A stretch of DNA of 64,000 nucleotides from Dysidea avara (GCF_963678975.1 NC_089272.1:45017391-45081390), one strand, 5' to 3'. Counted from the first letter of the stretch, positions 1 to 11,443 are shown. The notes: generated from the sequence alone by a model not told the origin. Numbers and translations: made by a program.

Positions 1-90
1 ACACAGATATTTGAAAAGACTGGGTGAACCCCATGACGTGTCAAGAAATACATACAATTCTTCTGATACAAATTTTTTTGCAACTTCTGA

Positions 91-332
91 TTAGGCCACT
101 CCTTTCCTTTTAAGATGCAAAAATAGTACAAATGCAAATTTGTGTTGACTTGATAGCATTGCTCACACATGAGCTAACACTGTTACAAGATCACGTTTAC
201 TGAGCCTGTACAGTATGCAAGAATAACCGGAAAATAATGGAAGAATACAGAATAATGGAATATTTAGAGCTGACAGTAACCAGATGCAGGTGGTGGATAG
301 GAAACCTAAACAATTTATTTGGAGTGGCCTTA
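91..332. repeat. Small foldback (MITE-like) element, tentative
   Basis: TTAGGCCACTCC at 91-102 faces GGAGTGGCCTTA at 321-332, an 11/12 inverted match about 240 bp apart. The stretch between them has no convincing coding potential. I see no clear target duplication, so the class is unknown. Confidence 0.35.
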
Positions 333-1430
333 CTATAGGGTGTACAAACAAAAATGACTGTACCACCTTACCATTGGTGCACCATCTAGTGGGAACCCCG
401 GCCCACAACACCTACAGTTTTGTAGTAATCAATGCCTAGCAACCTGCATGAGCAGAGCTACAGAGACTAAATATAAAGCTGCAGTGATTGAAGTAATGGT
501 CAGACATGTACATATTACACTTTCTGACCAAAATTGGTAGCAATTTCTCATACTGCGCATGCTCGGACGGAAGTCCATCCAAAATTCACTCACTGTTGGT
601 AGAAAATTCACCCAGACAAAATGCATATCAAACTTAATGATGCTTCAAGGTAAAGAAAATATTCAACATATGAATAAGTTTTACGAATTTCTGATCAAAT
701 ATTGTTTTGTTCAGACAAGACAGTACTAAGCAGTGATAAACATACGTATGATGTATGTACACTACACATACACATACGAAGACTGTACGACCACTGGTCT
801 AAACAAAGGTAGATAAATTAATTCACTGTCCTCTGACTAGATGACTTTCTACATGAGTGATCTCAGGGAGAGACTTTACAAAAGTCAGCAAGCCTCTAGG
901 AAGGTAGGTCAACCTCTACAACTATAATGTGGCCTGAATCACTGACCTGGGCCGACACTTGCAAAAGCATATAAAATGTGTTAAGAGCTAGTGTAAGGTA
1001 ATTTTGCCCATTGATGGCTTGCAAGGCCACTGTTGGGGAAACCCCTTTCCTCCACTACTTATTCAGGGACAAGGGCGTTGCCATTAGCAATACCACCAAG
1101 TGGTGCATTTCCAGGCCCATGGCGTAGATGTCAGCAGCAAAGTTCTCACACGTGCAAAGCAAGACGCTACCCAGTGAACCAGCACTGGGACATGCAATCT
1201 GTGCACTCCTCAGGTGCTACAAGTCCGTGTAGGTAAATCTCCAGGGGCATGACTAGCGACCTACAGGAGGCTGCACCATATCTCACAGGTGTAGGCATAC
1301 AAGTCGCACCTGGACGTTCATCCACTGTGAGAGACATGGGAATTAGCTTCCCAGTTAACACAAGGTACCAATTGAGGTTACAGCTGGGTGAGTACTCTGC
1401 TTCCCCAGTTGACGCATCACCAGGTCTCCA
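333..1430. other. Gene-free stretch
   Basis: No convincing gene is visible on either strand. Short ORFs here lack domain features, splice context or biased composition. Part of 1030-1430 may be the body of the SINE-like repeat whose head lies at 1440-1560. Confidence 0.5.
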
Positions 1431-1439
1431 TTTAACAGC

Positions 1440-1560
1440 TGGAACAATGTGAGTAAAGTTTCTTGTTCAAGGAAGCAACATCTCCAACTGAGAATAATAT
1501 CAGGAACCTTTCAATTAATTAACAGGCCAGTGCTCTAACCACACACATGTGTGTACACGC
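1440..1560 (-). repeat. tRNA-derived SINE head (candidate)
   Basis: Read on the minus strand, this has an A-box-like block (GTGGTTAGAGCACTGG) followed about 30 nt later by a weaker B-box-like GGTTCCTGATA. That spacing is typical of a tRNA-derived SINE head. The cloverleaf is not intact, so it is not called as a tRNA gene. Class and 3' limit are inferred. Confidence 0.35.
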
Positions 1561-2051
1561 ATGCATACGTAGTAAGATACTCCTGCAGTAATCATGAAGG
1601 TATCAGGGAAAGGCTCCTATATATACTGGAGAGTGTTCACATTTATTTAGTGAACATTTTTACTCCTGGTAGAGTCTCCTATAATCATTTAAACAGCAGT
1701 ACCCAATGTATTATGTAGGGGTCACCTGTCACATCAGCAAACTTGAATTCTGATATATTTAATCAACCCTGGTGGAGAGTGGTGAATTCAGTTGCTGCAC
1801 ACATATAGTGCTTCCCTGATTACACTGGTCTGATGCACCTATCAATGCCAAGCCCCGTACCCATAAGCTGACTGAGGATTTGACATCTACCTTATGTCTT
1901 GTGTCACCCCTCGAGTGCTTAACAACAAGCCAAAAACTATCCAACAGAAATGCTTCTTACGTAAGAGGCGAAGATAAGTACATTAGAATTCCTTGTATTG
2001 GCCTAGGGAAGCATTGGTAAGTGCATAAATTACGTAGTGGTAGGAAGACAA

Positions 2052-2070
2052 CCCCCCCCCCCCCCCCCCC
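2052..2070. repeat. Poly-C homopolymer
   Basis: Nineteen consecutive C residues. Tracts of this kind are prone to length error in sequencing and assembly. Confidence 0.95.
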
Positions 2071-2950
2071 ACTCTTCTAAAATGGTAACAATTTCACTGT
2101 ACTTAGGTTGAGCTTGCTCAACAATCCAATGATGCTCCAGACAGTTGTTAAATTTTACTTTAAAGATGTGCTCAGATTCAGTCTTGGTTTATTAAATGAC
2201 AAACAGTATATGACTACCTATACTAAATATCTGAGAGCCTAAATTTTACGAATAAGCAAAATAGCACATACAACTAGAAAGTGTGGATTCCAAGTCAGCT
2301 TGCTTTAAATCACATGCACAACCAACAGAAATTATATTAAACTTTTTTTAAAAATGGCGACACAACCATTAAAAGTAGTACCCTTTGGGATGATCCAACT
2401 TAATTTTTCATGGAAGAAAAATCTCTGTTCGATTGTAATTAGTTAGTGCCTCATGGTATCATACACTTAGGGCCACTACGATGTCAATCCCACACTTGAT
2501 CACACAAATTAAGTGTACAACAGGTTCAGCATCTGTAGTGAGTGTAGTTATTGTGCACATTTGTATGTCAGCAGCTAGTGTAGCTATATAAACCTTCACC
2601 CATCACCCCACCAAAATTTCTGATTCCCCTCAATATTTACTTTACCAGCTAGCTACAGGCATTGGAGTATGAATACTGAAGTAAGGCAGAGCCTGTAAGC
2701 GTGAAAACAAATGAATCCAGAGTATACACACGAGGAAACATACTCATAACAACTGTTACTCATTTGACCTACTTGTTGATTATCCACGGTTGCAGTTGCA
2801 ATTGGTTGCATCTATGATCTGAGCGCATTGAGCGAAATTAAACAAGCGCACCAAAGTGGTTTCCATGGTTACAAGCGCCTGTTTCCCGTCGCATATCGGG
2901 ATTCATTCATTATGATTGGAATGCGCTAGGGGGGTTGGGTCAAAACCTGT

Positions 2951-3030
2951 ATGACTGGTCTGGGTATAGTGACAATCCAGGCAAGTTCGTCCTGCTAGTT
3001 AACCCTGTTTAACCTGCTGTTAAACTTGAT
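2951..3030. repeat. Dispersed repeat, uninterrupted copy
   Basis: The sequence from GACTGGTCTGGGTATAGTG through GTTAACCCTG and TGTTAAACTT is repeated at 8100-8140 plus 8621-8665. There an element of about 480 bp sits in the middle. This copy therefore serves as the empty-site reference for that insertion. Confidence 0.75.
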
Positions 3031-3133
3031 GGCAAACTGTGGTATATAATTGATTATGCTTTGTGACTACACTACATAGGTGCTCCACACATTCTGTGAA
3101 ATCGTTATCCAAAAGGTAAACAAGTCTCTAATA

Positions 3134-3470
3134 CACTGTAAAAATTTAGTAGTGAATTGCTCTGCCACAATACTCACTACTTTTTGTAGCGAACATCACT
3201 ACTTGGTGATCAATGTAGTGAACGTCACTACAAAATTAGTAGTGAACGTCACTACTTTGTGATCAATGTAGTGAACGTCACTACAAAATTAGTAGTGAAC
3301 GTCACTACTTGGTGATCAATGTAGTGAACGTCACTACAAAATTAGTAGTGAACGTCACTACAAAATTAGTAGTGAACGTCACTACACAAAAATAGTGAGT
3401 ATTGTGGCAGACATTGGTAGTGACATTCACTACATTTAGTAGTGACGTTCACTAGTTTGTTTTTACTGTG
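3134..3470. mobile_element. TA-flanked MITE filled with palindromic GTAGTGAACGTCACTAC units
   Basis: CACTGTAAAAA (from 3134) and TTTTTACTGTG (to 3470) form terminal inverted repeats, each flanked by TA (3132-3133, 3471-3472). A second inverted pair (CTGCCACAATACTCACTA and its complement) lies inside. The interior is a run of the 17-bp palindrome GTAGTGAACGTCACTAC, separated by AAAATTA or TTGGTGATCAAT. TA duplication and short ends fit a Tc1/mariner-type non-autonomous element; the superfamily is inferred. Confidence 0.75.
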
Positions 3471-3819
3471 TAACAGGTGCCTAAATCAACCAATAATTAA
3501 TAACACAATTATTCGGGATACGACTAAATATACGCTCTCTCCCTCGAGCACTGTGCTCTCTTGGGAGGACATGCATGTATTGTATTCATATCCCTCATAA
3601 GCTTGTTATAAAATAGCGAATAATGTGATAATTAAAGTACTAATTAAGTGGTGGTCTGTTTAACTCTACCTTGAAAAGAAATCTCCTGGCTGTGCCACTA
3701 ATAATCTACATCAACTTTCATTACAACATACTTTAAGGTACATGAACATAGCCTAAACATTATAAAGATCACACAATCTCTGCAAAGTTTAGCTTAAGAG
3801 TAAATAGCAATACACACGT

Positions 3820-3825
3820 TTTATT
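3820..3825 (-). terminator. Polyadenylation signal overlapping the stop codon
   Basis: On the minus strand the last codons read CAA TAA AAC, so AATAAA contains the stop codon of the dioxygenase ORF. If used, the 3' UTR would be only about 10-30 nt. No GU-rich element was tested. Confidence 0.4.
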
Positions 3826-5437
3826 GTTCAAATGAGCTGCTGTCACTATTTGCTTCAGTATCTTCAAATGAACTACAGGTGCTACTATAGCTGTCTCTAC
3901 TAAAACTTGTAAAACAAGTTTTTGCGTTATCCTTAATCTTCACAGATGTTCCAGACTGATCTTTTCCCTCAATCAGCATTACCAGCTGTTGGCGACTTTT
4001 ACTCCAGTTTGGAATTCCAATCAAAATAACTGCAGCCTTGTAAAACACTTCTAAACGTGGTTCATTTCCATAGCATAACATAGCTGCAGCTGGTTCATTG
4101 AAGTGTGGATTTTGACACCAGGTAATACTCTCACGTTTATATTTGCAAAGATTTTGACCAAACAGTTCACCTAAAGATTGCTTATCATCATATTCGTCAT
4201 AATAAAAATCTCCGTGCTTAAAATCATCAGGCTTTCTTAGTGCATATCCCCCCCGAGAATTCAGTAATGGTTTGATATGAACATGCAGACCTAGGAGCTT
4301 GGCACTGTTGAATATAATGTAATCTGCACCTTTTAATTTCAGATGAATTGGTGAGCTGGATATAACTTGAAGTATCTTTTTCCTATCATCGCCTGTGATT
4401 CTAACTTCTTCTAATTTCCTTTCTTGATCTATATTTGATTTGCTAATAAATTTTTTAATAGGACAATTCTGTAGCTTGCTTATGATCTCTGCCTTGCCTA
4501 CAGAAAAGTTGATGTTAACAAACAAATCTGTCCACTGCAAATCAAATGTGTAAGAATAATGTGTGTTGAAGCCTAGTACACCTCCATCACGCATAAACAT
4601 GGGATTGCTGAGGACTGCTTGAAGTGTCCTGAAAAAAGGGTTACTCGTTATGTTGATTGTGGATCTACTGAGATCAGCACCATAGTAGAGATTGTATGTA
4701 AGGGTGACTCGATATCCTTCAGTAACTGGAAGAACTTCATGTTCAATATCACTGAAGAATGCAGCCCAACATAAACTATCCAATGGATCAGAGGCAGTAG
4801 AAGACCAATCATACTTTATTTCTTTCTTCTGGTGACGTACAACAAGCTCTCCACCACTAAACTGAGTTGGCAAACAAACCACAAGACTACCAAACATCTG
4901 TCCTGACCGAGGTGTGTCAACATGAGACTTAAAAAAGCCACCAGGTACATAGATGTTCAACTTGTACAGTTCTGCTTGCAAACTAACAGCTGCACAATTT
5001 GGATTGATTAGTCCAATATCTCCAAGAATTGGAGTGTCACAGAGTTGAAATGTTGTTGCAAAATCCTTTGGGTCTAATTTAAAGGCATTACGATAGTTTT
5101 TGTCAATCACACTATCTCCTTTGTATCCAAAGCTAGCAACAGTGCACGCATTAAGTAACTTACTCATGGCTGTTTGGTCTGAACCAGGAAATTGTATGGA
5201 ACACCACATCACTTCAGCTTCCTTAGCTACTGCAGTAGTTGAAAGGACATTATGTGGTACTGTAGTCTTATAAACTACTGACACTGTCCTATCAGGAAGT
5301 AATTTCAATTTTCCATCACAGCTGAATCTGCCAGAGATGCTATCAGCCATGTGACCAAGATTTGATATTAATGACTTCTCAGCTATCTTTTTCAGTGGCT
5401 CTGGATCCTCAAACCTTTGCCTTTTAATATACCACAT
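3821..5437 (-). CDS. 2-oxoglutarate/Fe(II)-dependent dioxygenase (prolyl-4-hydroxylase-type)
   Basis: Intact single-exon ORF of 538 residues. The catalytic core spans residues ~155-255. The HxD pair is H172/D174 (FFKSHVDTPR), the distal iron-binding histidine is H233 (SDIEHEV), and R243 (EGYRVTLTYNL), ten residues on, is placed to bind the 2-oxoglutarate carboxylate. This H-x-D...H...R order is the signature of the 2OG-Fe(II) oxygenase double-stranded beta-helix, so hydroxylase activity is likely. The substrate is unknown. The N-terminal ~150 and C-terminal ~280 residues match nothing I recognise. There is no obvious signal peptide, and the C-terminus is Ser-rich and acidic, suggesting a cytosolic or nuclear protein rather than an ER collagen hydroxylase. 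The start is the first Met of the open frame. An upstream exon cannot be excluded, since AAAAATAG just before the ATG could act as an acceptor. The stop TAA lies within an AATAAA signal. Confidence 0.85.
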   Translation of the reverse strand: MWYIKRQRFEDPEPLKKIAEKSLISNLGHMADSISGRFSCDGKLKLLPDRTVSVVYKTTVPHNVLSTTAVAKEAEVMWCSIQFPGSDQTAMSKLLNACTVASFGYKGDSVIDKNYRNAFKLDPKDFATTFQLCDTPILGDIGLINPNCAAVSLQAELYKLNIYVPGGFFKSHVDTPRSGQMFGSLVVCLPTQFSGGELVVRHQKKEIKYDWSSTASDPLDSLCWAAFFSDIEHEVLPVTEGYRVTLTYNLYYGADLSRSTINITSNPFFRTLQAVLSNPMFMRDGGVLGFNTHYSYTFDLQWTDLFVNINFSVGKAEIISKLQNCPIKKFISKSNIDQERKLEEVRITGDDRKKILQVISSSPIHLKLKGADYIIFNSAKLLGLHVHIKPLLNSRGGYALRKPDDFKHGDFYYDEYDDKQSLGELFGQNLCKYKRESITWCQNPHFNEPAAAMLCYGNEPRLEVFYKAAVILIGIPNWSKSRQQLVMLIEGKDQSGTSVKIKDNAKTCFTSFSRDSYSSTCSSFEDTEANSDSSSFEQ

Positions 5438-5868
5438 CTCTATTTTTAAGACCTTCAGGCTGCACAGCGAATGCTAAAGTTGGACCTGTTTGAACAGGAA
5501 TATGATGTTAACAATACACTTGTGTACTATTTCATAACATAATCAGCAAATTCCATATCAAACATGTTAGAACAAGACAACTCTTGCTGAGTGGCCATCT
5601 CTTAATGACCAAGGACCAATCAAGTATAGCTATGTTTCAGACACATACTTCATAACCTCAAGCCAACTCATTATAGTGGCCATGCAGGTCCCAAACAAGG
5701 TGTACTTCATGACCTTATTAAAAGACCATCTACTGTAATTATTGTGGTATATTAACAAGAGTACATAATAAAAATAGTGAAGGAGAGCGTCTAACTAGGA
5801 CACTTTCAGCCAAAATCACAGTGTAGTATAGAGCATCAATACATTGACAGAACAAAAGCTTTACCTTA

Positions 5869-5963
5869 CTCAACACCTGATCAACAGCACTCAACACCTG
5901 ATCAACAGCACTCAACACCTGATCAACAGCACTCAACACCTGATCAACAGCACTCAACACCTA
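5869..5963. repeat. 21-bp tandem repeat (about 4.5 copies)
   Basis: CTCAACACCTGATCAACAG, with a 21-bp period, is repeated almost perfectly. A multiple-of-three period keeps an incidental minus-strand frame open (LSAVDQV repeats), but no other sign of a gene is present. Confidence 0.9.
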
Positions 5964-5969
5964 TCAACA

Positions 5970-7240
5970 GATCTCTATAATCAGTAAAAGTGTTAATTTG
6001 TTCAAAGATCATCGTCTATTCAATAATACCCAGTGATTTTGTAAAGGCTGCATTGGCAGTTAGACACTCTCCCTCCCTATTTTTATTATGTACTCTTGAT
6101 ATTAAGTAATGTATATACTCAAGGAAATTTATAGTCTATTTTATGACCTCATAGAATAGACCATAAATGTCTCTACTATAATTTTGTTCCAAACTTGCCT
6201 CAAAAGTCATCAGACTAATCATACCATAAGTCAGTTAGCTCATAACAGAGTTTGTCATACAAAATGTAGTGGTTATATGAAGCTTTCTCCACGCATGTAT
6301 ATACTGTGTGCCAAGGGCGTATAGAGGGGGGATTCAGGAAACCAGCAAAAAAAAGACAATTTATAAATAATCTGCCTCAGTAAGTATGCAATTATTAGTA
6401 CTATCTAACTAGAGGTACAAATACAATATGCTACCTTTCAGAATCAGTCTTTCACTGTGAGTCTCACTAGCATCAATACAAGTCAATTGCGCTATAATTA
6501 GAGTATTGTTATAATCGATTGTGGGTTTTTAAGTTTACCATGGAAATGCCTTCTAACAAGTCACAGGTGATGATAGATGGCTTTTTTCAAACAAAGAGAA
6601 GGTGCATATATAACTATTATAGTAATGTACTATTTGTTTTATTGATTATTGCTGAGTATAGTTTAGTGCTAATATTACACAATTCTTTTAACCGTATAGC
6701 TGTCCATATTCTTACTGATGGAAACCCCATTATAAGAATCCTGGATACGCACCTGTGTGTTATATGTATGTATCAAAGTCTCATAAGGAACTAAAGGAAG
6801 TGTCTACTTAGATGTCTTATTTAAAGTAAATGCGTGTCTGCTACTTGGCTATAATCAGGGCTTACACAGTGGCGGATACAGTGGGGTTGTAGTGGTTTCA
6901 GCTGAAACCCCCTCTGAAAATAGTGTTTTTACAGATCGTGTGGGTGATAAAATCACCAAGAGTAATACATAGTGCATTATATTGGGACTTCTTCTACTGA
7001 CTAAACTTCATACTTTGTCTTTGAAATCACTGAAAATTCCATTACGGTGTTAAGCGCCTCAAAATAATTATCGTTTTAACGAGTACAAGTGCTGTTTTTT
7101 CTTCAGAATTTTCTGCAAAGTCCTGGATTAGTAAGATCAATTCAACTGTGAAATAATGTTGTGTAGTGACTTTTACTGATTCATTGCTAGCTAGTTTACG
7201 CCATACACTGTAAACTCTGAAATATGGTCATTTTGTATGA
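5970..7240. other. Gene-free stretch with a GGCGGAT-type repeat end
   Basis: No gene supported. At about 6868-6930 a CACAGTGGCGGAT end followed by a self-complementary GGTTTCAGCTGAAACC resembles the terminus of the element at 8142-8620. No partner end was found nearby, so it is treated as a fragment. Confidence 0.45.
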
Positions 7241-7248
7241 CTCCTGTG

Positions 7249-7595
7249 TATAGTGCTGTACACCAGTGTCCAATTAACTGGTGTTGTCTAGGTCAGCCAA
7301 TAACTGGTGAAGAAACCTTTAAACCAGTTATTACCCACCCACTTGGTAAACCATAACCTGCTGACAAGTGTTAACATCATAATATAACCTCAAAGAACAT
7401 GTAAATATGTGATTGTAATAACTGTTATTGCTAGACAAGCTGTTGATGGTCACTTTGGTACCACCCTAAACCTTCCAGTAGGCTTGTTGACTCACATTAT
7501 GTCTGCCAATATACAAACAAACCAATTAACTGGTTATTGCCAATTATTGGTAGGCAATTAATGGGTGACAAAAATTTTGTAGGTGTACAGCACTA
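7249..7595. mobile_element. hAT-type MITE with perfect 8-bp target duplication
   Basis: The ends TAGTGCTGTACACC and GGTGTACAGCACTA are exact inverted repeats. The octamer CTCCTGTG lies at 7241-7248 and again at 7596-7603. An 8-bp duplication with short TAG/CTA ends is the hallmark of hAT transposition. No coding sequence is inside, so it is non-autonomous. Confidence 0.8.
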
Positions 7596-7603
7596 CTCCT
7601 GTG

Positions 7604-8100
7604 GCAATTTTGTACAGACTCAATGAGTCAAACACTGATCCTGGAATGCATCCATGTAAGCTATGCATTATAAAGGATGGGATTATGGGCTTGATATTGG
7701 TGCTACATAAGTAGATTCAACTAACACCAGAGCCTGCAGGACATTACCCTTGGGCAATTGTCTGCCTACATACTAGCCATCATGTCTGTCTTCTTATTGT
7801 TTCATGCTCAAGTACTTCCTGAAAATGACACATCAGTTAGTTTTCCTCTGCATTTGGGGATAACCCTTTTCAACTTCCTCAGAGACAAAAGAGCACTAAG
7901 TAATACTCTAAATAATACTCACTGCCCATGTCACATTAACTATTTTGTAGTTAATGAAAGAAGAGATTGAGGAGGTGGGTGGGACGGAAAGATAACAACT
8001 CGCTAACTGTTTATTGAAAATGTGCTGGAATGGCCCCCCTTATAGACCTCTTTGAAGTGCGTGCTAAAATTATTGTAATGGGCTGGGGGGGGGGGGTGCA
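7604..8100. other. Gene-free stretch
   Basis: No supported gene. The ORF on the plus strand at 7758-7970 has no recognisable domain or splice context. A G run of about 10 lies near 8085-8096. Confidence 0.4.
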
Positions 8101-8141
8101 TGATTGGTCTGGGTATAGTGACAATCCAGGCAAGCTTGTCA

Positions 8142-8620
8142 CAGTGGCGGATCTAGGATTTTTAAAAGGGGGTTTCTGAAAGTTGGTATAGTTGAATAAG
8201 GCACCTGATGACATTTCTCCAGACAATTTTGAGATTTTAGAAGCTCTGAGAGTGAATTTTAGGCTACTTTTAGTTAGTAATTACAATAAATCCGATGCTT
8301 TAAACTGCAAATACTATAGGCCAAAGATTGTGACTATAAGCTGTAGTTTTGATTGCTCTATTAGAGTAGTTACTTGACTGCTTTATTAGAGTATCTCGAT
8401 CGGTTTCAATGCAGTGAGAGATGAAAAGTGGTGTTGCTGAGGGTTTAATAGCTATAAATGGTGTTAGTTAAGTGCAGCTGCTTGCATGCTACTGAAATAC
8501 AGTGGTACATAGTTGTTTGATATGACAAATTGTCAGTGCAACAATGTTTATGTATTTAGACTGCTAATTTTAAAAGGGGGTTTCTGTCGAAACCCCAGAA
8601 ACCATCTGGATCCGCCACTG
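8142..8620. mobile_element. GGCGGATC-type MITE inserted into an older repeat
   Basis: CAGTGGCGGATC at the left and GATCCGCCACTG at the right are inverted ends, each followed internally by AAAAGGGGGTTTCTG-like sequence. The flanks rejoin to match the uninterrupted repeat at 2951-3030, which proves an insertion. The flanking overlap is short (GTC or TGTC), more like a 3-4-bp than an 8-bp target duplication, so the superfamily is left open. It contains the paired CTATTAGAGTA motif at 8351-8400. Confidence 0.75.
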
Positions 8621-8934
8621 TGTCCTGCTAGTTAACCCTGTTTAACTTGCTGTTAAACTTGTAATAAACACCCCTCAGGAATGATGTAATAATCACCGTT
8701 TTGCTTTACATCATTGCTCCAGAGTTGTTTATCCACTGAAGAATCCTAGCACTGCATGTCTTACCTATACCAGTTATAATTTTATGTACAGCAGAGGAGT
8801 TGGCATTTATGGTCCCTCCTTTGGTTAACAAGAATGTAGCTTTTCCTAGCAACCAACCTTTATATTTTGAAAGGACATGATGTCCTGCCAAATCCAACTA
8901 TGGTTGGTAAATGGGTAAAATTCCATCTGTAACA

Positions 8935-8985
8935 TTGGCGGATCTAGAAATTTTTATTGGGGGTTTCAGGTTCAGAAAGTTTTCA
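8935..8985. repeat. Fragment of a GGCGGATC-type MITE end
   Basis: TTGGCGGATCTAGAAATTT followed by GGGGGTTTCAGG matches the left end of the 8142-8620 element. No right end is seen nearby. Confidence 0.5.
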
Positions 8986-9488
8986 ATAACTGTGATACCA
9001 GACTGTCCAGCTGGGATGAATGTATGTTAACTCATGATAGCTCAGTAACCTGAACAATCCTAGTAATGTATGTCTTAGTAATTTAGATGATGGCCCCTGT
9101 ATTCTGTAATTTTGTTAGTAACCCACAAAGTATGCAATTTGTTTGTCAAAAGTGGCTAGCCTGTGTACAGGTCTCTACTACAATAAAACCTTGCATACTT
9201 TGTAAATATCAAAGCATTCTCTGAATGCCATTGTCTAAAGCAGTTTTGTGGCTGTGACAAAACACTCAGGTTAAAGTGCTGTGTGTTTGTCCAGTCAACT
9301 ACACGTTTGTCCAACCAACTGCAAGTTTGTCAGGGAAGTTGCCCTGAACTTAAAAGTTCTTATCATAAGCCCTGGTCAAGACTCACGGTAGTGAGTCGCA
9401 CAGCCAAGAAACTACTAAGCGCATGCCCAATTAAAAGACGCGCGGCCACTACTGTGAGTTATTTGTGTGTAGGGACGGTTTTGCAATA
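8986..9488. other. Gene-free stretch
   Basis: Nothing supported. GTCCAGTCAACTACACG and GTCCAACCAACTGCAAG near 9289-9330 form a short imperfect duplication. Confidence 0.4.
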
Positions 9489-10134
9489 CCGTATTTCTAT
9501 AAATATAAGCTGCGAGAAATTTTCACGAGTGAAATTTTCGTGTTAAACATTTTTCACCAGTGTCCTCTAGTGACGAAAATTTTTTAGCAATGAATTATGT
9601 AGCTTTATTTATTCGTTAAAATTATACTGTCCTTTTTGTATTTAGGAGAAGCAGAACAACCAGCAGTGAAACTTAAGTGTGGCATCTCCATTCCATGGAG
9701 GCTGCACCCTGAGAGTTGTCCGCCGGTCACAAACTCAAGCCGAGTGGACTGGAGTGGAATTGCTGTAGCTAGAAGCTCATTCCATGCAATTTACATATTC
9801 GCATATATTTATACTTCATTTAATGGGTCCTGTAGTAGCTGTCTATCATATGGCATGGCATCATTGCCAAAGCTATCGCTGGCGGCGAAATCCCCAGGCG
9901 AGGACCCAGTGGCAGCTCTCCCCTGGGATGTAGGAGGCCATTCTTGTCTTATTAAAATACTGCAGCAAAGACATACTCTTGAAAGGCCAACGGCCAAGCT
10001 TCGACAGAAAGCAGTTACTGAATTTATTCAACTTCTCTAATATTACGTTAGTAAAAAAATTTCGCGTAATTAATTTTCGTCGGATGCTAGCTTTGACGAA
10101 ATATTTTTAACGGTTTATAAATATAGAAATACGG
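9489..10134. mobile_element. TA-flanked CCGTATTTCTATA foldback element
   Basis: CCGTATTTCTATAAATATAA at the left is mirrored by TATAGAAATACGG at the right, with TA at 9487-9488 and 10135-10136. The interior includes a 134-codon plus-strand ORF (9636-10040) with an acceptor-like TTTTGTATTTAG just upstream, which may be captured host sequence. Superfamily inferred as Tc1/mariner-like from the TA duplication. Confidence 0.65.
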
Positions 10135-10136
10135 TA

Positions 10137-11443
10137 TTAGCCCTGGATTATGCTCAATGGATTTGTATTGCGTTACGTGTAAAAACAATCTTTAGGAGTC
10201 ACCATCATCATCTTGCAACCTCGCTAAAATATAAAAATAGGCGTATTTACACATATTTCACTTTATTTCTCTACCGTATGTTGTTACACTTACCATCATG
10301 TTATACCAGTCAACATAGCCGTGTTTGTATAGTCCATATAGCACTGACATTATCTAATTCTGGTTTGTCCATACGTGTATTTTCTTCAATCAAACCTCTA
10401 ATCCCTATAATAACTTTTAAAGACACGATGTGGACACAAGCCCTATTGTCTGATAAACAAGCTGTGAAAGCGTGCAGAACCGTAAGTTCTCTAGGGAAGG
10501 CGTTTTAAGCAGAAATCTTTAAAACTCCTATTTAGTGCCATGCCTCATGCGAGCGTTGATAATTGGCAGAAGTCTTATAAATAAGGTGTGAAAGCGTGAA
10601 GAACATACAGTACTAGAAAGATGTTTCAAACATAATTCTTGTGCCACACCACACATGGTGTATTAAACTTGCTTAACATTTGTGACTTGTCAACTCGCTT
10701 GTCAAGCTTCTGGTAGAGCTCAAACCAGCTTGTTAGCTACATAGCATTACCCACCCTAACCACTCCCATTGTGGCTTTCATCATGTATGTCACTTAATAT
10801 ACATGTTACATAACAAAATACATCACATTAATCGTTCGTGATATTAACAATAAAATTCTGACTATAAAATGCGATAGTGACGTAACCTATGAATTAGTTT
10901 ATTTCCATCACAACTGTATACCTCATCCTGGAAAATCAAGAGATCATAAACAATAACGCTAAGATCTTACCAGGCCAGATAAATCTCATTGTTGACCTTG
11001 ATATTACTTTGGTCCCACCACAACAGTATAATCCGGAAACATCTGAGATCACAAATGATAACAGAGCGACGGTTATTTGGTATTCGGTCCGTCCACCTTG
11101 TCAACAATCCTGCCACGAGATAATACTGGAATTTGAGCTACTAGAAGTTTCACCTGATGGATCTCAGTGAATTGGCACTGCTTACACATACGTCTAAAAT
11201 ACCCATTGCATCAACATGGTGAATCAGTGTGATCTGATCCTTGATCTAATCACTTTCGTTAACCTCCAGCACCAAATGAACTTGCTTAATATCTGACAAC
11301 ACAAGAGACCAATCCCCCAACAAGCAGGTACTGAAGTAAGAAGATAATGTATAAAAAACTAACATGCCAGGCTGGTGGATCCTCCTGGCTTAACTACAGA
11401 GTGACAAGCAGGCATCAAATACAATCCACCTACAATCTGAGTA
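10137..11443. other. Gene-free stretch; half of a direct repeat
   Basis: No gene supported. The sequence at about 11086-11285 is related to 12680-12895 in the same orientation (shared blocks near GGTCCGT.CACCTTGT and TTTCGTTA.CCTCCA). The pair flanks the pogo-like element. Confidence 0.45.

Larger units (their letters stand above)
1561..3131. other. Gene-free stretch with a poly-C run and a dispersed repeat
   Basis: No gene is supported. It contains a run of 19 C at 2052-2070 and, at 2951-3030, a copy of a dispersed sequence that recurs around 8100-8140 and 8621-8665, where it is interrupted by a MITE. Confidence 0.5.

Noticed and set aside
5739-5960. ORF with LSAVDQV heptad repeats
   Set aside because: Generated by the 21-bp tandem repeat; no start context or downstream exon.
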